DNA of 64,000 nucleotides from Pectobacterium wasabiae CFBP 3304 (GCF_001742185.1 NZ_CP015750.1:930001-994000); one strand, 5' to 3'. Shown: positions 1 to 9,644, counted from the stretch's first letter. The notes: a model not told the origin generated them from the letters alone. Numbers and translations are program-made.

Positions 1-192
1 GATCATGTAAAAAAACATCCAGAGAATGGATCTGTAATAATAAAACCAGAACAAATCGGCGATCCACACTTTAAAGGGAAAGGATGGTCTAAGATGGAAC
101 AAAAAATCAATGATGTAAATGTACATTATATGGCTAAAATAGATAAGACGGGTAAAATGACACACGTTACTGATTTCAAGATAAAGGATTAA
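1..192 (+). CDS. 3' end of a polymorphic toxin (Rhs or CDI type), partial
   Basis: An open frame enters from the left edge and ends at a TAA at 190-192, giving the last 63 residues of a larger protein. The fragment is lysine-rich and hydrophilic, with the segment GKGWSKMEQKINDV and the end HVTDFKIKD. Small basic C-terminal domains of this kind are usual in Rhs and CdiA toxins. The following gene starts 2 nt later, as toxin and immunity genes usually do, and Rhs pieces lie just downstream. The toxin activity cannot be named. The identification as a toxin rests mainly on context. Confidence 0.55.
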   Translation, partial: DHVKKHPENGSVIIKPEQIGDPHFKGKGWSKMEQKINDVNVHYMAKIDKTGKMTHVTDFKIKD

Positions 193-194
193 TT

Positions 195-526
195 ATGAAA
201 TTTACTTACAAAGATAAAAAAGAAAAAAATGATCACTGGCTTAACTGTGAAAAAACCGTTCCCCTTATATAGAGTTAAGTAATGTAAATAAGGATTATGT
301 TAATATTTTTTATGATATAAGTAATTATAATATCGATTTAGAATTATTATCCAATGACATAAAAAACATGTATTCCACATATGTGGGTTTTTTCATGATT
401 AACGATAAAATAATAGAAAACTTAGAAGCCCAATATTATTTTTTTAATTTCATAGTTAAAGTTGAGCATGCTTGTTATTTGGCGGATAAATTGCATGACT
501 ACCTAGAATATAAATTAATGAAATGA
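195..526 (+). pseudogene. Putative immunity gene with a frameshift
   Basis: An ATG at 195, 2 nt after the upstream toxin stop, opens a frame that ends at a TAG at 270-272 after 25 codons. A second frame, open from about 251 to the TGA at 524-526, continues with plausible protein sequence (PYIELSNVNKDYVNIFYDIS onward). Joining the frames in the interval 251-269 gives about 110 residues. The total length is 332 nt, consistent with one missing base in a stretch containing a run of C and a run of A. No family was recognised. The role as immunity protein for the upstream toxin is inferred from position, small size and low GC. A sequencing error is the alternative explanation. Confidence 0.5.
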
Positions 527-562
527 AAATGGTATTGAGATATATCACATTGATAATATTAA

Positions 563-1108
563 GGACAATACGCGGATGAGGAAACGAGGTTACACTACAA
601 CCTGTTCCGCTATTACGACCCGACGGTAGGCCGCTTCACCACGCAGGACCCGATAGGGCTAAACGGCGGGTTAAACTTATATCAGTATGCGCCGAATCCG
701 CTGGGGTTAAGCCCCTGTTCATCTAATAAAGGATTTAATCGCAGAGATAAAATTACCAGTCGCTGGACTGATCGCTTGACGGGGAAAAAACCTGCGGATG
801 TTCATGATTATTTAACGTCGAAAGGCTGGTCGAAAACATACCCTCAGGCTGATAAGCCGGGCGCTATCCAGCATATTCAATATGTTAAAACAACAAAATC
901 AGGCACTACTTATAAATTAGATTATCATCCAGGTGGCTCAGGCTCCCAACAGAATATTCATGGAAATGACTATTGGAAGGTTTATCGTGACGTTAATGGT
1001 AAGGATGTCGTTTATGGCCGAATAGGTCATGGTGGGTTTAAAAATCATGATCTTATTAACGATTCTCCTGTTTATGTTAACGGCGTGCTAATGAATGGTG
1101 GTCTATAA
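563..1108 (+). CDS. Displaced Rhs tip with C-terminal toxin domain
   Basis: The open frame runs from just after a stop at 560-562. It begins directly with the Rhs core end: [20 protein letters not shown], then [12 protein letters not shown] and [10 protein letters not shown]. The beta-cage core is missing upstream, so this is a detached tip with no evident start codon; a TTG at 776 is the first candidate. The usual junction before the toxin, in which a DPxGL motif follows a short spacer after YAPNP, is shortened here to NPLGLSP, so the self-cleavage site looks damaged. About 130 residues of unique, AT-rich toxin-like sequence follow, ending NGVLMNGGL. The toxin fold was not recognised. Its stop abuts the next start, as in toxin-immunity pairs. 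Confidence 0.65.
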   Translation, partial: GQYADEETRLHYNLFRYYDPTVGRFTTQDPIGLNGGLNLYQYAPNPLGLSPCSSNKGFNRRDKITSRWTDRLTGKKPADVHDYLTSKGWSKTYPQADKPGAIQHIQYVKTTKSGTTYKLDYHPGGSGSQQNIHGNDYWKVYRDVNGKDVVYGRIGHGGFKNHDLINDSPVYVNGVLMNGGL

Positions 1109-1576
1109 ATGATTGATATCAATGCTGATATTATTTCTAATAAATCGATTGGAAATATAATTTTAGGTGAGAACATTGAAAACCATCTCAATGATATGTA
1201 TTCAAATCATGTTGTTAGGTTTTTCGATTATTTTTTACCTGATTATGAAAAAAGAATGGCGTATGTTATTGATGAGACAATTACGATAGCTACATTGTCT
1301 AACGGTTTAATTACATCTGTCGGGTGCAATGAGAAATACAAGGGTTATTATATGAACTCTCTGCATACTGAGATGAGAATGTCCGATATAATTAAACTGA
1401 CTGATAATCAACGTATATTTAACGGTTGTATTATCGTTAATGATGATTTTGGTTTTTCTATTGATCTTCCAGCTCCATATGATGAAATAGCAGATGATAT
1501 AGATAACGTTCCTTTAGAACTTATTCTAAAAGAAATGAGAGTTGCTAACTATTACTCATGGAAACCGAAGAAATAA
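1109..1576 (+). CDS. Putative immunity protein for the displaced Rhs toxin
   Basis: A 155-residue acidic protein with no signal peptide and no membrane segment. Its ATG follows directly after the TAA of the upstream toxin frame, an arrangement that favours coupled translation. Base composition is far lower in GC than in the neighbouring housekeeping genes, matching the toxin domain. The family was not recognised. The immunity role follows from the position immediately 3' of an Rhs tip and is an inference. A hairpin terminator follows within 10 nt, so the toxin tip and this gene may be the end of a transcription unit. Confidence 0.6.
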   Translation: MIDINADIISNKSIGNIILGENIENHLNDMYSNHVVRFFDYFLPDYEKRMAYVIDETITIATLSNGLITSVGCNEKYKGYYMNSLHTEMRMSDIIKLTDNQRIFNGCIIVNDDFGFSIDLPAPYDEIADDIDNVPLELILKEMRVANYYSWKPKK

Positions 1577-1582
1577 ATAAAA

Positions 1583-1621
1583 TCCGGAAGCGCTCCCAAC
1601 GATCCTTCCGGCTATTTTTTA
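1583..1621 (+). terminator. Rho-independent terminator
   Basis: An inverted repeat CCGGAAG ... CTTCCGG with a loop of about 13 nt is followed by CTATTTTTTA. It lies 7 nt after the stop of the putative immunity gene. Confidence 0.75.
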
Positions 1622-1644
1622 TCTGCTGTTTATCGTGTGCGGTG

Positions 1645-1793
1645 TCAGAGATTACTCCCGGTCTCAATCACTATTCTGCCCCGCTCAACCGTCACCGTTA
1701 TCGGCATCCCCGTCATAAACCCCGACGCTTCCCGCTAGCGGCCTTTAAGGTTGATGGCGGAAGGAAGGTTGAGCCTGCCGTTTTGGCGTACTC
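1645..1793 (-). pseudogene. SymE-type toxin remnant
   Basis: Reading the minus strand gives VRQNGRLNLPSAINLKGR, an in-frame TAG, then GFMTGMPITVTVERGRIVI and a TGA stop at 1645-1647. This matches the C-terminal half of SymE family proteins (AbrB-like fold, type I toxin-antitoxin), which carry an LKGxWLxxAGF motif followed by TGTPVxVxVxxGCxVI. Here the Trp of that motif is a stop codon, and a TGA lies in frame just upstream, so the gene is dead. SymE genes are commonly found beside Rhs loci in enterobacteria, which fits the surroundings. The N-terminal half was not found. Confidence 0.7.
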
Positions 1794-1886
1794 ATGACCA
1801 GTATCGCCGCTGGGGGGATTATTGCCCGTCTATTGGCAACGCTGCTGGCGCAGCGGTAACCCCAGTGATAGCGTACAGGGAAAGGG

Positions 1887-2405
1887 ATGGGGCCTGTTCT
1901 GAGAAACGACGATAACACGCTTGAGGCACTGACGGACAGCGTCTGGCTGGATGAATCGACCTGTCTGGTGCACTATACCTACAATGCGCACAGGCAGTTG
2001 ATTACCGTCACCGGGCGGGGCGGTAGCGTGCGCCGTCGTTTTACCTGGCACGATGACGGGCTGATGGCCAGCCATGAAGAGGCGAGCGGCCTGCTTAGCG
2101 AATACCAGTGGCAGGAGATTGCCGATTTACCGCGTGTGGTGGCCTACCGCAACAGTGCGGGTGAGCAACTCACGCTGGAGTATGACTTCGCCGGACAACG
2201 GCGCGGCGTACCAGTTTGGCTATGATGCGGTTGGCCGGCGGGTGAACGAGCGGCGCGTGGATGGCGTCGAACTGACTTTTGACTACGACGCCAGCGGTCG
2301 CAGCGCGCTCATGCCGCGAATGACGAGGCTGTCTCGCACATTTATCAGTACGATGACCAAGGCTACGGCTCTCGCGGAAACGGGAGTCCACGGAGGAGAG
2401 TCTTA
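1887..2405 (+). pseudogene. Rhs core fragment, frameshifted
   Basis: Three successive frames give a continuous Rhs/YD-repeat core sequence. The first holds LTDSVWLDESTCLVHYTYN, GLLSEYQWQEIADLPRVVAY and LEYDFAGQ up to about 2200. The second carries YQFGYDAVGRRVNERRVDG to about 2300. The third holds AANDEAVSHIYQYDDQGYG and ends at a TGA at 2408-2410 overlapping the next start. At least two frameshifts therefore separate the parts. High GC and YD repeats identify the segment as core rather than tip. No start codon, PAAR/DUF6531 part or DPxGL junction is present. It is a relic left by recombination. Confidence 0.75.
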
Positions 2406-2407
2406 TC

Positions 2408-2710
2408 ATGAGTTTAGAATTAGTTGCAGATTTGAACGCCCAAATCGCTAAAGAAACACGAGATGAGATATTATTAGCATTGGAAAGTGAGTATCAAAGA
2501 GTTTATGCATCAACATCTGGAAACTATGGCTTTGTTAGATATGGTGAAGAATATAAAATTAAAACGCCCCCGCTCTTTGATATTTCCATTTTAAAAGACA
2601 AGGTTATTTTATCGATATATGGAAATTTAACCGATCAGAGAATAATCACAGATCAAGTTAGCAATGCTTTTTTGGCGAAAAATATTCCTGTTTATTTTTC
2701 GGAAGAATAG
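2408..2710 (+). CDS. Small orphan protein, possible immunity protein
   Basis: A 100-residue protein beginning MSLELVADLNAQIAKETRDE. It is preceded by a strong ribosome binding site (GGAGGAG at 2393-2399) that lies within the dead Rhs core fragment. No signal peptide or membrane segment is visible. Low GC contrasts sharply with the GC-rich core just upstream, so a recombination joint lies at about 2400. No family was recognised. Immunity genes are often left behind when Rhs tips are exchanged, and that is the likeliest origin, but no cognate toxin is next to it. Confidence 0.5.
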   Translation: MSLELVADLNAQIAKETRDEILLALESEYQRVYASTSGNYGFVRYGEEYKIKTPPLFDISILKDKVILSIYGNLTDQRIITDQVSNAFLAKNIPVYFSEE

Positions 2711-2776
2711 TGAAAATATTAATTATAAAAAAAACAAACCCCATCCACAACTCAATCACACATTTATGAATTAAAC

Positions 2777-3262
2777 ATGGAAATAAAATTAAAAGTAAAT
2801 AAAAAGCCTGTTGAGCCAGATGAATTTTTAAATGAAGAGGAAATGGAGTTATCTCCTTTCCACTTTTCGCTTGTCGAACTATCTCAATATTTAAATGGTT
2901 TTATAGATATTACATTTAACGATAAGTTGAATGTTAGACTAGATTTATTTTCTGATTTCTCAGTATGTCTTGAGGATATCATCGACTCTATCAATGCGGC
3001 AAAAACACGCAATTGCAAAAGCGAAGAAATATGGTTTTGCGAGCAGGGATCTGATTTTTACATATATTACAAAGTGAATGAAAATAGACTCTCCCTATCT
3101 TATAAAAAGGGGCCAGGGGTAGGAGGAATCAACAGAGAAATGTCTGATTTCATCGTTCACATTGACACATCAGAATATATTGAAAAATGGACGAGTATTT
3201 TTCAAGAATTACGAATTATCTTTGAACAAGAATTGCATAAAAAAATCCCTTCACCTTTTTAA
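2777..3262 (+). CDS. Hypothetical protein in the Rhs tip region
   Basis: A 161-residue acidic protein beginning MEIKLKVNKKPVEPDEF, with no signal peptide or membrane helices. It is AT-rich like its neighbours. No good ribosome binding site is visible before the ATG at 2777, so expression is uncertain. A length of 130-170 residues and an acidic character are common in immunity proteins of polymorphic toxins, but this is weak evidence. Neither a family nor a nearby toxin was recognised. Confidence 0.45.
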   Translation: MEIKLKVNKKPVEPDEFLNEEEMELSPFHFSLVELSQYLNGFIDITFNDKLNVRLDLFSDFSVCLEDIIDSINAAKTRNCKSEEIWFCEQGSDFYIYYKVNENRLSLSYKKGPGVGGINREMSDFIVHIDTSEYIEKWTSIFQELRIIFEQELHKKIPSPF

Positions 3263-3281
3263 CAGTAGTAATAATAGATAG

Positions 3282-3674
3282 ATGGCTAAGTCAACTTTCA
3301 ATCGAAGACTCGTTAACATGAACATGAGAGAAATAGAAACTAAATATGGTGTAATTTACGGAAGAAATGCGCTTATCTTGTCAAACACAGCGCTTAATCT
3401 CCACCCTTTTGAGTTCATTGTGACATCATCGTTATCATTGATGGCATGCAAGCCATCAATAAAAAATAAAAAAGATGTCCTTATTAAATTTTCATTTACT
3501 GACATAGAAAATTTATCGATCTACAAAACAGATGATTACCCTTATGAAAAATACACTGCATCAAGTTTTGATGAAGTTGAAGGGGAATATAAAAGAGATA
3601 ACAAAAGAATAGTGCTAAGCACCTACGATCACGTTTTTGATATCATTGGAAAATGCGAAGTAATATATTCCTAA
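3282..3674 (+). CDS. Hypothetical protein in the Rhs tip region
   Basis: A 130-residue protein that begins 19 nt after the preceding stop. An ATG at 3282 has a weak ribosome binding site; internal ATG codons about 12 and 14 codons further (NMNMREIETKYG) are alternative starts. The sequence is mixed hydrophilic with no membrane segment and is AT-rich. No family was recognised. It is the last gene of the AT-rich accessory block before polB, and its position in a run of small orphan genes suggests the same immunity-type origin. Confidence 0.4.
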   Translation: MAKSTFNRRLVNMNMREIETKYGVIYGRNALILSNTALNLHPFEFIVTSSLSLMACKPSIKNKKDVLIKFSFTDIENLSIYKTDDYPYEKYTASSFDEVEGEYKRDNKRIVLSTYDHVFDIIGKCEVIYS

Positions 3675-3895
3675 TTAAATAGGAGTAAAATTAAATAGTT
3701 AGAATTATTTCTCATTACATTCTAAGGTAGCTGTATATTCCAAAATTTTGAATATTAAAGATCATGTTGAAAATAAACAGAAAGTAAACCCGTTGTCAGA
3801 GTCGGAGAGCACAGTGCTCACCGTAGGACAGTTGCACAAGCTGTAGCCTATAATGGCTTCGGCGTGACAGTTCTATTCCAGGACACTGGACATTA
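3675..3895. other. Intergenic region between Rhs block and polB
   Basis: The first 100 bases are AT-rich and the rest has the composition of the host chromosome, so the edge of the accessory block probably lies near 3780. Nothing coding was recognised. A short palindrome, GAGCACAGTGCTC, lies near 3808. Confidence 0.4.
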
Positions 3896-3896
3896 C

Positions 3897-3912
3897 CTGT
3901 ATAAATAACCAT
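3897..3912 (+). promoter_or_regulatory. Possible LexA (SOS) box upstream of polB
   Basis: The sequence CTGTATAAATAACCAT has the CTG-N10-CAG layout of LexA boxes, with a mismatch in the last triplet. It lies 50 nt before the polB start. polB is a known LexA target in E. coli. The match is imperfect. Confidence 0.4.
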
Positions 3913-3961
3913 ACTTATCCCCACAATCCTTCCTTATCCGCTTGCTATAAAAGGCCGCTTA

Positions 3962-6328
3962 GTGACTCAGGTTCGTCAGGGGTTTCTACTGACCCGCCAC
4001 TGGAATGATACGCCAGCAGGCACGCAGGTTGAATTCTGGCTGGCCACCGATGAAGGCCCGCTGCTCGCCCGACTGCCACCACAAGAGGCCATAGCCTTTA
4101 TTCCCGCACAGCAGGAAGCCCGCGCAAGAATGCTTTTACAGCAGGAAAAACGCTGGCAGTTAAAACCGCTTGCTATGCAAGATTTCCATCATCAACCGCT
4201 ACTGGGGCTGTATTGCCCGCAATACCGTCAGCTACTGCGGCTGGAAAAGTTACTACGTGAAGGTGGCGTTCAGGTCTACGAAGCGGATATTCGCCCGACG
4301 GAACGTTTTCTGATGGAGCGCTTTATCACCGCCCCCGTGTGGTTGAGCGGTACACCCACGTCAGATAACCTGCTGACGCAAGCCCGTATGAAACCCAACC
4401 CCGATTATCGCCCGACGCTCAGGCTGGTGTCGCTAGATATCGAAACCACCCGCCACGGCGAGCTTTACTGCATTGGGCTGGAAGGCTGTGGACAGCGTCA
4501 GGTTTACATGCTCGGCCCACCAAACGGGACACCTGCTGAACGCGATGATTTTAATCTTGAATACGTCGCCAGCCGCCCGCTACTGTTGGAAAAGCTGAAC
4601 ACCTGGATGCAGCTGCACGATCCCGACGCCATCATCGGCTGGAATCTGGTGCAGTTTGACCTGCGTGTTTTGCAGAAACATGCCGAACGCTACAACATTC
4701 CGCTCACGCTGGGGCGTAATGGACAGGCGCTGGAATGGCGAGAACACGGCTTTAAACAGGGACATTTCTTTGCCAGCGCAACCGGCCGCCTGATTATTGA
4801 CGGTATTGAAGCGCTCAAATCCGCGACGTGGAATTTTGCCTCGTTCAGTCTGGAGTTTGTCGCACAGTCGCTGCTGGGGGAAGGCAAAGCCATCGACACG
4901 CCCTACCAGCGGATGGATGAAATCGACCGTCGCTTTGCCGAAGATAAGCCCGCACTCGCTCGCTATAATCTGCAAGACTGCGAACTCGTCACGCGTATTT
5001 TTGACAAAACTGAACTCCTTCCCTTTTTACTGGAACGCGCCAGCGTCACCGGGCTGGCGGCAGACCGCAGCGGGGGTTCCGTTGCAGCATTTTCCCACCT
5101 CTATTTACCGCGCATGCATCGCATGGGTTACGTCGCCCCTAATCTGGGCGAGGTTGCGCTTGAGGCCAGCCCCGGTGGATTTGTCATGGATTCGCGTCCC
5201 GGCCTGTATGACTCAGTGCTCGTGCTGGATTACAAGAGCCTCTACCCCTCGATTATCCGTACCTTCCTGATCGACCCGGTCGGGCTAGCGGTGGGAACGC
5301 AGAATCCAGACACTCAACATGCCGTATCCGGTTTTCGCGGGGCATGGTTCTCCCGCGAACAGCACTGTTTACCTGCGATTGTCGAGCAAATCTGGCAAGG
5401 GCGTGAAGCAGCGAAGCGCACCAACAATAAGCCGCTATCACAGGCATTGAAGATCATCATGAATGCCTTTTACGGCGTGCTAGGTGCTACCGGCTGTCGC
5501 TTCTTCGACCCGCGCCTCGCCTCCTCTATCACCCTGCGCGGTCATGAAATCATGCGTAAAACGCGCGAGCTGATCGAAGAACAAGGCTATCAGGTCATTT
5601 ATGGCGATACCGACTCCACGTTCGTCTGGCTTAAGTATTCGCACAGTGAAGAGGAAGCTGCAAAAATTGGCAAAACGCTGGTACAGCACATTAATCAGTG
5701 GTGGACACGGCATCTGCAAGACACCCAACAATTAACCAGCGCGCTGGAGCTAGAGTTTGAAACCCATTTCCGCCGCTTCCTGATGCCAACGATTCGCGGC
5801 GCAGAGCAAGGCAGTAAAAAGCGCTACGCCGGAATGATCGACACGCCACAAGGCGAAAAGATGGTGTACAAAGGGCTGGAAACCGTGCGTACCGACTGGA
5901 CGCCGCTGGCACAGCAGTTTCAACAGCAGCTTTATCTGCTGATTTTTCAGCAACAACCTTATCAGGACTGGCTGCGAGATTATGTCGATCGAACCCTGAA
6001 CGGTGATTTTGACGATCTGCTGATTTACCGTAAACGACTACGTCGCAAGCTGGATGATTACCAGCGCAACGTGCCACCACACGCCAGAGCCGCGAAGATC
6101 GCCGATGACTATAACCGCCAGCAAGGGCGACCGCTGCAATACCAAAACGGCGGTTGGATCAGCTATGTGATGACCGTCCACGGCCCTGAACCACTGGAAA
6201 CCCGGCATTCACCGTTAGATTACCAGCATTATGTAGAACGCCAGCTCCAACCTGTCGCAGACGCCATTCTTCCTTTCCTTCATGACGATTTTGCTACACT
6301 GGTGACAGGTCAGATGGGATTATTTTAA
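3962..6328 (+). CDS. polB: DNA polymerase II
   Basis: A family B DNA polymerase of 788 residues (E. coli PolB has 783). It copies DNA past lesions and in replication restart, with 3'-5' proofreading. The exonuclease motifs are present: SLDIETT near residue 158, GWNLVQFD, and YNLQDCELV. The polymerase motifs follow: [10 protein letters not shown] near 423, [10 protein letters not shown] near 497 and YGDTDS near 547. The start is a GTG, as in E. coli, giving [14 protein letters not shown]. It is followed by rapA on the same strand after 161 nt. The imperfect LexA-like site upstream fits SOS control. Confidence 0.97.
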   Translation: MTQVRQGFLLTRHWNDTPAGTQVEFWLATDEGPLLARLPPQEAIAFIPAQQEARARMLLQQEKRWQLKPLAMQDFHHQPLLGLYCPQYRQLLRLEKLLREGGVQVYEADIRPTERFLMERFITAPVWLSGTPTSDNLLTQARMKPNPDYRPTLRLVSLDIETTRHGELYCIGLEGCGQRQVYMLGPPNGTPAERDDFNLEYVASRPLLLEKLNTWMQLHDPDAIIGWNLVQFDLRVLQKHAERYNIPLTLGRNGQALEWREHGFKQGHFFASATGRLIIDGIEALKSATWNFASFSLEFVAQSLLGEGKAIDTPYQRMDEIDRRFAEDKPALARYNLQDCELVTRIFDKTELLPFLLERASVTGLAADRSGGSVAAFSHLYLPRMHRMGYVAPNLGEVALEASPGGFVMDSRPGLYDSVLVLDYKSLYPSIIRTFLIDPVGLAVGTQNPDTQHAVSGFRGAWFSREQHCLPAIVEQIWQGREAAKRTNNKPLSQALKIIMNAFYGVLGATGCRFFDPRLASSITLRGHEIMRKTRELIEEQGYQVIYGDTDSTFVWLKYSHSEEEAAKIGKTLVQHINQWWTRHLQDTQQLTSALELEFETHFRRFLMPTIRGAEQGSKKRYAGMIDTPQGEKMVYKGLETVRTDWTPLAQQFQQQLYLLIFQQQPYQDWLRDYVDRTLNGDFDDLLIYRKRLRRKLDDYQRNVPPHARAAKIADDYNRQQGRPLQYQNGGWISYVMTVHGPEPLETRHSPLDYQHYVERQLQPVADAILPFLHDDFATLVTGQMGLF

Positions 6329-6489
6329 ATAGAAGCGGTTAATTCACAGCACAGCAAGTTTGAGAGGTGACGAACGCGCTGTCATCCATTACCATAACGC
6401 CCTTTCTGAATTTGCATCAGCAGCATTATCAGCAACCGATAATGTAATCAGACATTCCCCCGACACAAACGACATCGAGCTAAGAATTT

Positions 6490-9393
6490 ATGCCTTTTAC
6501 ACTTGGTCAGCGCTGGATCAGCGATACAGAAAGCGAACTTGGACTGGGAACGGTTGTTGCCGTCGATACGCGTATGATAACGCTGCTTTTCCCTGCCAGC
6601 GGTGAAAACCGACTTTATTCCCGCAGCGATGCCCCCATCACCCGCGTGATGTTCAATCCCGGCGACACCGTTACCAGCCATGAAGGTTGGCAGCTCAAGG
6701 TTGATGACGTGCGGGAAGAAAAAGGATTGCTGGTGTATTGCGGCCAACGCCTGGACGATGAAACGCAGGCTGAACTGCGTGAAGTCTTTCTAGACAGCAA
6801 GCTCACGTTCAACAAACCGCAAGATCGCCTGTTTGCCGGACAGATTGATCGTATGGATCGCTTTGCTCTGCGCTATCGCGCCCGCAAGCACCAGAACGAG
6901 CAGGCGCTGCAACAATGGGGCGGTTTGCGCGGCATGCGTGCCAGCCTCATCCCCCATCAGCTTCACATCGCTCACGAAGTCGGCCAACGCCATGCACCAC
7001 GCGTTTTGCTGGCGGACGAAGTCGGTCTGGGGAAAACTATTGAAGCCGGTATGATCATCCACCAGCAACTACTGGCGGGTCGTGCCAATCGCGTGCTGAT
7101 TATCGTACCGGAAACCCTGCAACATCAGTGGCTGGTCGAAATGCTGCGCCGCTTTAACCTGCTGTTCTCACTGTTTGACGACGAGCGCTATGCCGAAGCC
7201 AAACTGGACAGCAGCAACCCGTTTGAAACCGAACAGTTGGTGATCTGCTCACTGGGGTTTGTTCAACGCAGTGCCCAGCGTTTTGCACAGTTGGTCAACG
7301 CTGACTGGGATCTGCTGGTGGTGGATGAAGCCCACCATCTGGTCTGGAGCGAAGAGAGCCCCAGCCCGGAATACCAGGCGATTGAAGCGCTGGCTCGCGC
7401 TACCCCTGCCGTGCTGCTATTAACCGCAACACCTGAACAGCTTGGGCAGCAGAGCCACTTTGCGCGCTTACGCCTGCTCGATCCCAACCGTTTCCACGAC
7501 TATCAGGAATTCGTTGCCGAACAGCAGCAGTACCGTCCGGTCGCCGATGCCGTCACTCTGCTATTAGCGGGTGAAACCGCTCAGGCGGCTGAGCTAAATG
7601 CGCTGAGCGATCTTCTGGGTGAACAGGACATTGAGCCGTTGCTGAAATCCATCAACAGCGACAGCGATGACAACCAGAAAGCGCGTCAGGAACTGATCAC
7701 CATGCTGATGGATCGCCACGGCACCAGCCGTGTGTTGTTCCGCAATACGCGTCAGGGCGTTAAAGGCTTCCCCCAGCGTATCCTGCATCAGATCCGCTTG
7801 CCGCTGCCGGCGCAGTACCAAACGGCCATTAAAGTGTCCGGCATTATGAACGCGAACAAGCCACTGGAAACCCGCGCGCGCGACATGCTGTACCCAGAAC
7901 AAATTTATCAACAGCTCGAAGGGGACGACGCCACCTGGTGGAACTTCGATCCGCGTGTCGAATGGTTGCTGAACTACCTGACGGCCAATCGTGATGAAAA
8001 AGTGCTGGTAATCTGTGCTCAGGCAGCCACAGCGCTACAGTTGGAGCAGGTGCTACGCACACGTGAGGCTATTCGTGCCGCCGTCTTCCATGAAGGGTTG
8101 TCTATTCTGGAACGTGACCGTGCCGCCGCCTATTTCGCTTCCGAAGAAGAAGGCGCACAGGTGTTGATCTGTTCAGAGATCGGCTCCGAAGGCCGTAACT
8201 TCCAGTTTGCCAGCCATTTAGTGATGTTCGATTTGCCATTCAACCCCGACCTGCTGGAACAGCGTATTGGTCGTCTGGATCGTATCGGGCAGGCAAAAGA
8301 AATTCAGGTTCTGGTGCCGTATCTGGAAAATACTGCACAGGCCATGCTGGTACGCTGGTATCACGAAGGGTTGGATGCGTTTGAGCACACCTGTCCAACA
8401 GGCCGCACTATCTATGATGCACACCATACACAGTTGATTGAGCGACTGACGACCGTCGGTGAGCAGCAGGGATTGGATGAATTTATCCATACCTGCCGCC
8501 AGCAGCACGACAGCCTGAAGCAACAGCTTGAACAAGGCCGCGATCGTCTGCTGGAAATGCATTCTAACGGTGGCGAGCAGGCTCAGTTGCTGGCGCAGGC
8601 CATTGCTGAACAGGATAATGACGTCAATCTGGTGACATTTGCCCTGAACCTGTTTGATATTGTTGGCATCAATCAGGAAGATCGCAGCGATAACCTGATC
8701 ATACTGACGCCATCCGATCATATGCTGGTGCCGGATTTCCCAGGTTTGCCGCAGGACGGCTGTACGATCACCTTCGATCGCGATCAGGCACTTTCCCGCG
8801 AAGACGCGCAGTTTATCAGTTGGGAACACCCGCTCATTCGTAACGGGCTCGATCTGGTACTGTCCGGCGATACCGGAAGCTGTGCGGTTTCCCTGCTGAA
8901 AAATAAAGCGCTGCCGGTCGGCACACTGCTGGCTGAGCTAGTTTACGTTGTGGAAGCTCAGGCACCAAAACACTTGCAACTGACCCGCTTCCTGCCGCCA
9001 ACACCGGTTCGTCTGCTGATGGATCGTAAAGGCACGGATCTGGCGGCACAGGTTGAGTTTGAGAGCTTCAACCGCCAGCTCAACGCAGTAAACCGTCATA
9101 CGTCCAGCAAGCTGGTGAATGCAGTGCAATCCGATGTTCATGCGATGCTGCAACAGGCAGAAGCGTTGGTAGAAACGCAGGCGCGCCAGCTTATCACCGA
9201 AGCGCAACAGCAGGCCGATCTGCAACTGCGCCGCGAACTGGAACGTTTGGAAGCACTGAAAGCCGTCAATCCAAACATTCGTGAAGATGAGCTGACCGCG
9301 TTGGAAAATCAGCGCGAGCAGGTGCTGAGCAACCTCCACGAGGCCAACTGGCGTCTGGATGCGATCCGTCTGGTCGTGGTAACACATCAGTAG
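6490..9393 (+). CDS. rapA: RNA polymerase-associated ATPase RapA
   Basis: A Swi2/Snf2-type ATPase of 967 residues (968 in E. coli) that binds RNA polymerase and promotes its recycling after transcription. An N-terminal Tudor-like part ([18 protein letters not shown]) precedes the helicase core. Walker A is DEVGLGKT near residue 178 and motif II is DEAH near 280. The motif VI region ([11 protein letters not shown]) is intact. The C-terminal third is the helical region typical of RapA. The gene order polB-rapA is conserved. In E. coli rluA follows within a few hundred bases; here about 5 kb of accessory DNA intervenes. Confidence 0.97.
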   Translation: MPFTLGQRWISDTESELGLGTVVAVDTRMITLLFPASGENRLYSRSDAPITRVMFNPGDTVTSHEGWQLKVDDVREEKGLLVYCGQRLDDETQAELREVFLDSKLTFNKPQDRLFAGQIDRMDRFALRYRARKHQNEQALQQWGGLRGMRASLIPHQLHIAHEVGQRHAPRVLLADEVGLGKTIEAGMIIHQQLLAGRANRVLIIVPETLQHQWLVEMLRRFNLLFSLFDDERYAEAKLDSSNPFETEQLVICSLGFVQRSAQRFAQLVNADWDLLVVDEAHHLVWSEESPSPEYQAIEALARATPAVLLLTATPEQLGQQSHFARLRLLDPNRFHDYQEFVAEQQQYRPVADAVTLLLAGETAQAAELNALSDLLGEQDIEPLLKSINSDSDDNQKARQELITMLMDRHGTSRVLFRNTRQGVKGFPQRILHQIRLPLPAQYQTAIKVSGIMNANKPLETRARDMLYPEQIYQQLEGDDATWWNFDPRVEWLLNYLTANRDEKVLVICAQAATALQLEQVLRTREAIRAAVFHEGLSILERDRAAAYFASEEEGAQVLICSEIGSEGRNFQFASHLVMFDLPFNPDLLEQRIGRLDRIGQAKEIQVLVPYLENTAQAMLVRWYHEGLDAFEHTCPTGRTIYDAHHTQLIERLTTVGEQQGLDEFIHTCRQQHDSLKQQLEQGRDRLLEMHSNGGEQAQLLAQAIAEQDNDVNLVTFALNLFDIVGINQEDRSDNLIILTPSDHMLVPDFPGLPQDGCTITFDRDQALSREDAQFISWEHPLIRNGLDLVLSGDTGSCAVSLLKNKALPVGTLLAELVYVVEAQAPKHLQLTRFLPPTPVRLLMDRKGTDLAAQVEFESFNRQLNAVNRHTSSKLVNAVQSDVHAMLQQAEALVETQARQLITEAQQQADLQLRRELERLEALKAVNPNIREDELTALENQREQVLSNLHEANWRLDAIRLVVVTHQ

Positions 9394-9400
9394 CACTACT

Positions 9401-9434
9401 GGCAGCGGTGTAGGCACAGCACTATACCGCTGCC
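9401..9434 (+). other. Hairpin after rapA
   Basis: An inverted repeat GGCAGCGGT ... ACCGCTGCC begins 7 nt after the rapA stop. No T-run follows, so it is not a standard terminator. It may protect or end the rapA transcript and marks the last conserved host sequence before the accessory array. Confidence 0.5.
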
Positions 9435-9440
9435 ATAACA

Positions 9441-9629
9441 ACATGTTGTTTGCAAAATCGAGATATACGAGCCTACCATGAGGCGAGGTTTCCCTGCGAA
9501 CTGATCGCCCCCACAAAATCAGTTAGTCCAGAAGGATTGCAGCAGATAGCTTTATGATTTGGGAATCAGAAAACTGTCAAAGATGCTTTTCGACATAACC
9601 ATCATGACGCATTCGCAAATAAGAAATAA
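9441..9629 (+). pseudogene. 3' remnant of a toxin-like gene before the paralogue array
   Basis: One frame, read across an in-frame TGA at 9555-9557, gives DIRAYHEARFPCELIAPTK, then SPEGLQQIAL, stop, then FGNQKTVKDAFRHNHHDAF and a TAA at 9627-9629. It stops 15 nt before the start of array gene 1. The segment after the stop resembles the short peptides encoded before array genes 2 and 3 (FENQSVVKELF ... SHH ... SNKGNF). All three look like versions of one protein C-terminus placed directly 5' of a family member. A decayed toxin tail is the simplest reading. No start codon or named domain is present. Confidence 0.5.
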
Positions 9630-9644
9630 TGGGAGCATTAAATA

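Noticed and set aside
1558..1797. Plus-strand frame of 79 codons after the immunity gene
   Set aside because: It runs through a terminator and opposite the SymE relic; composition and motifs support the minus strand instead.
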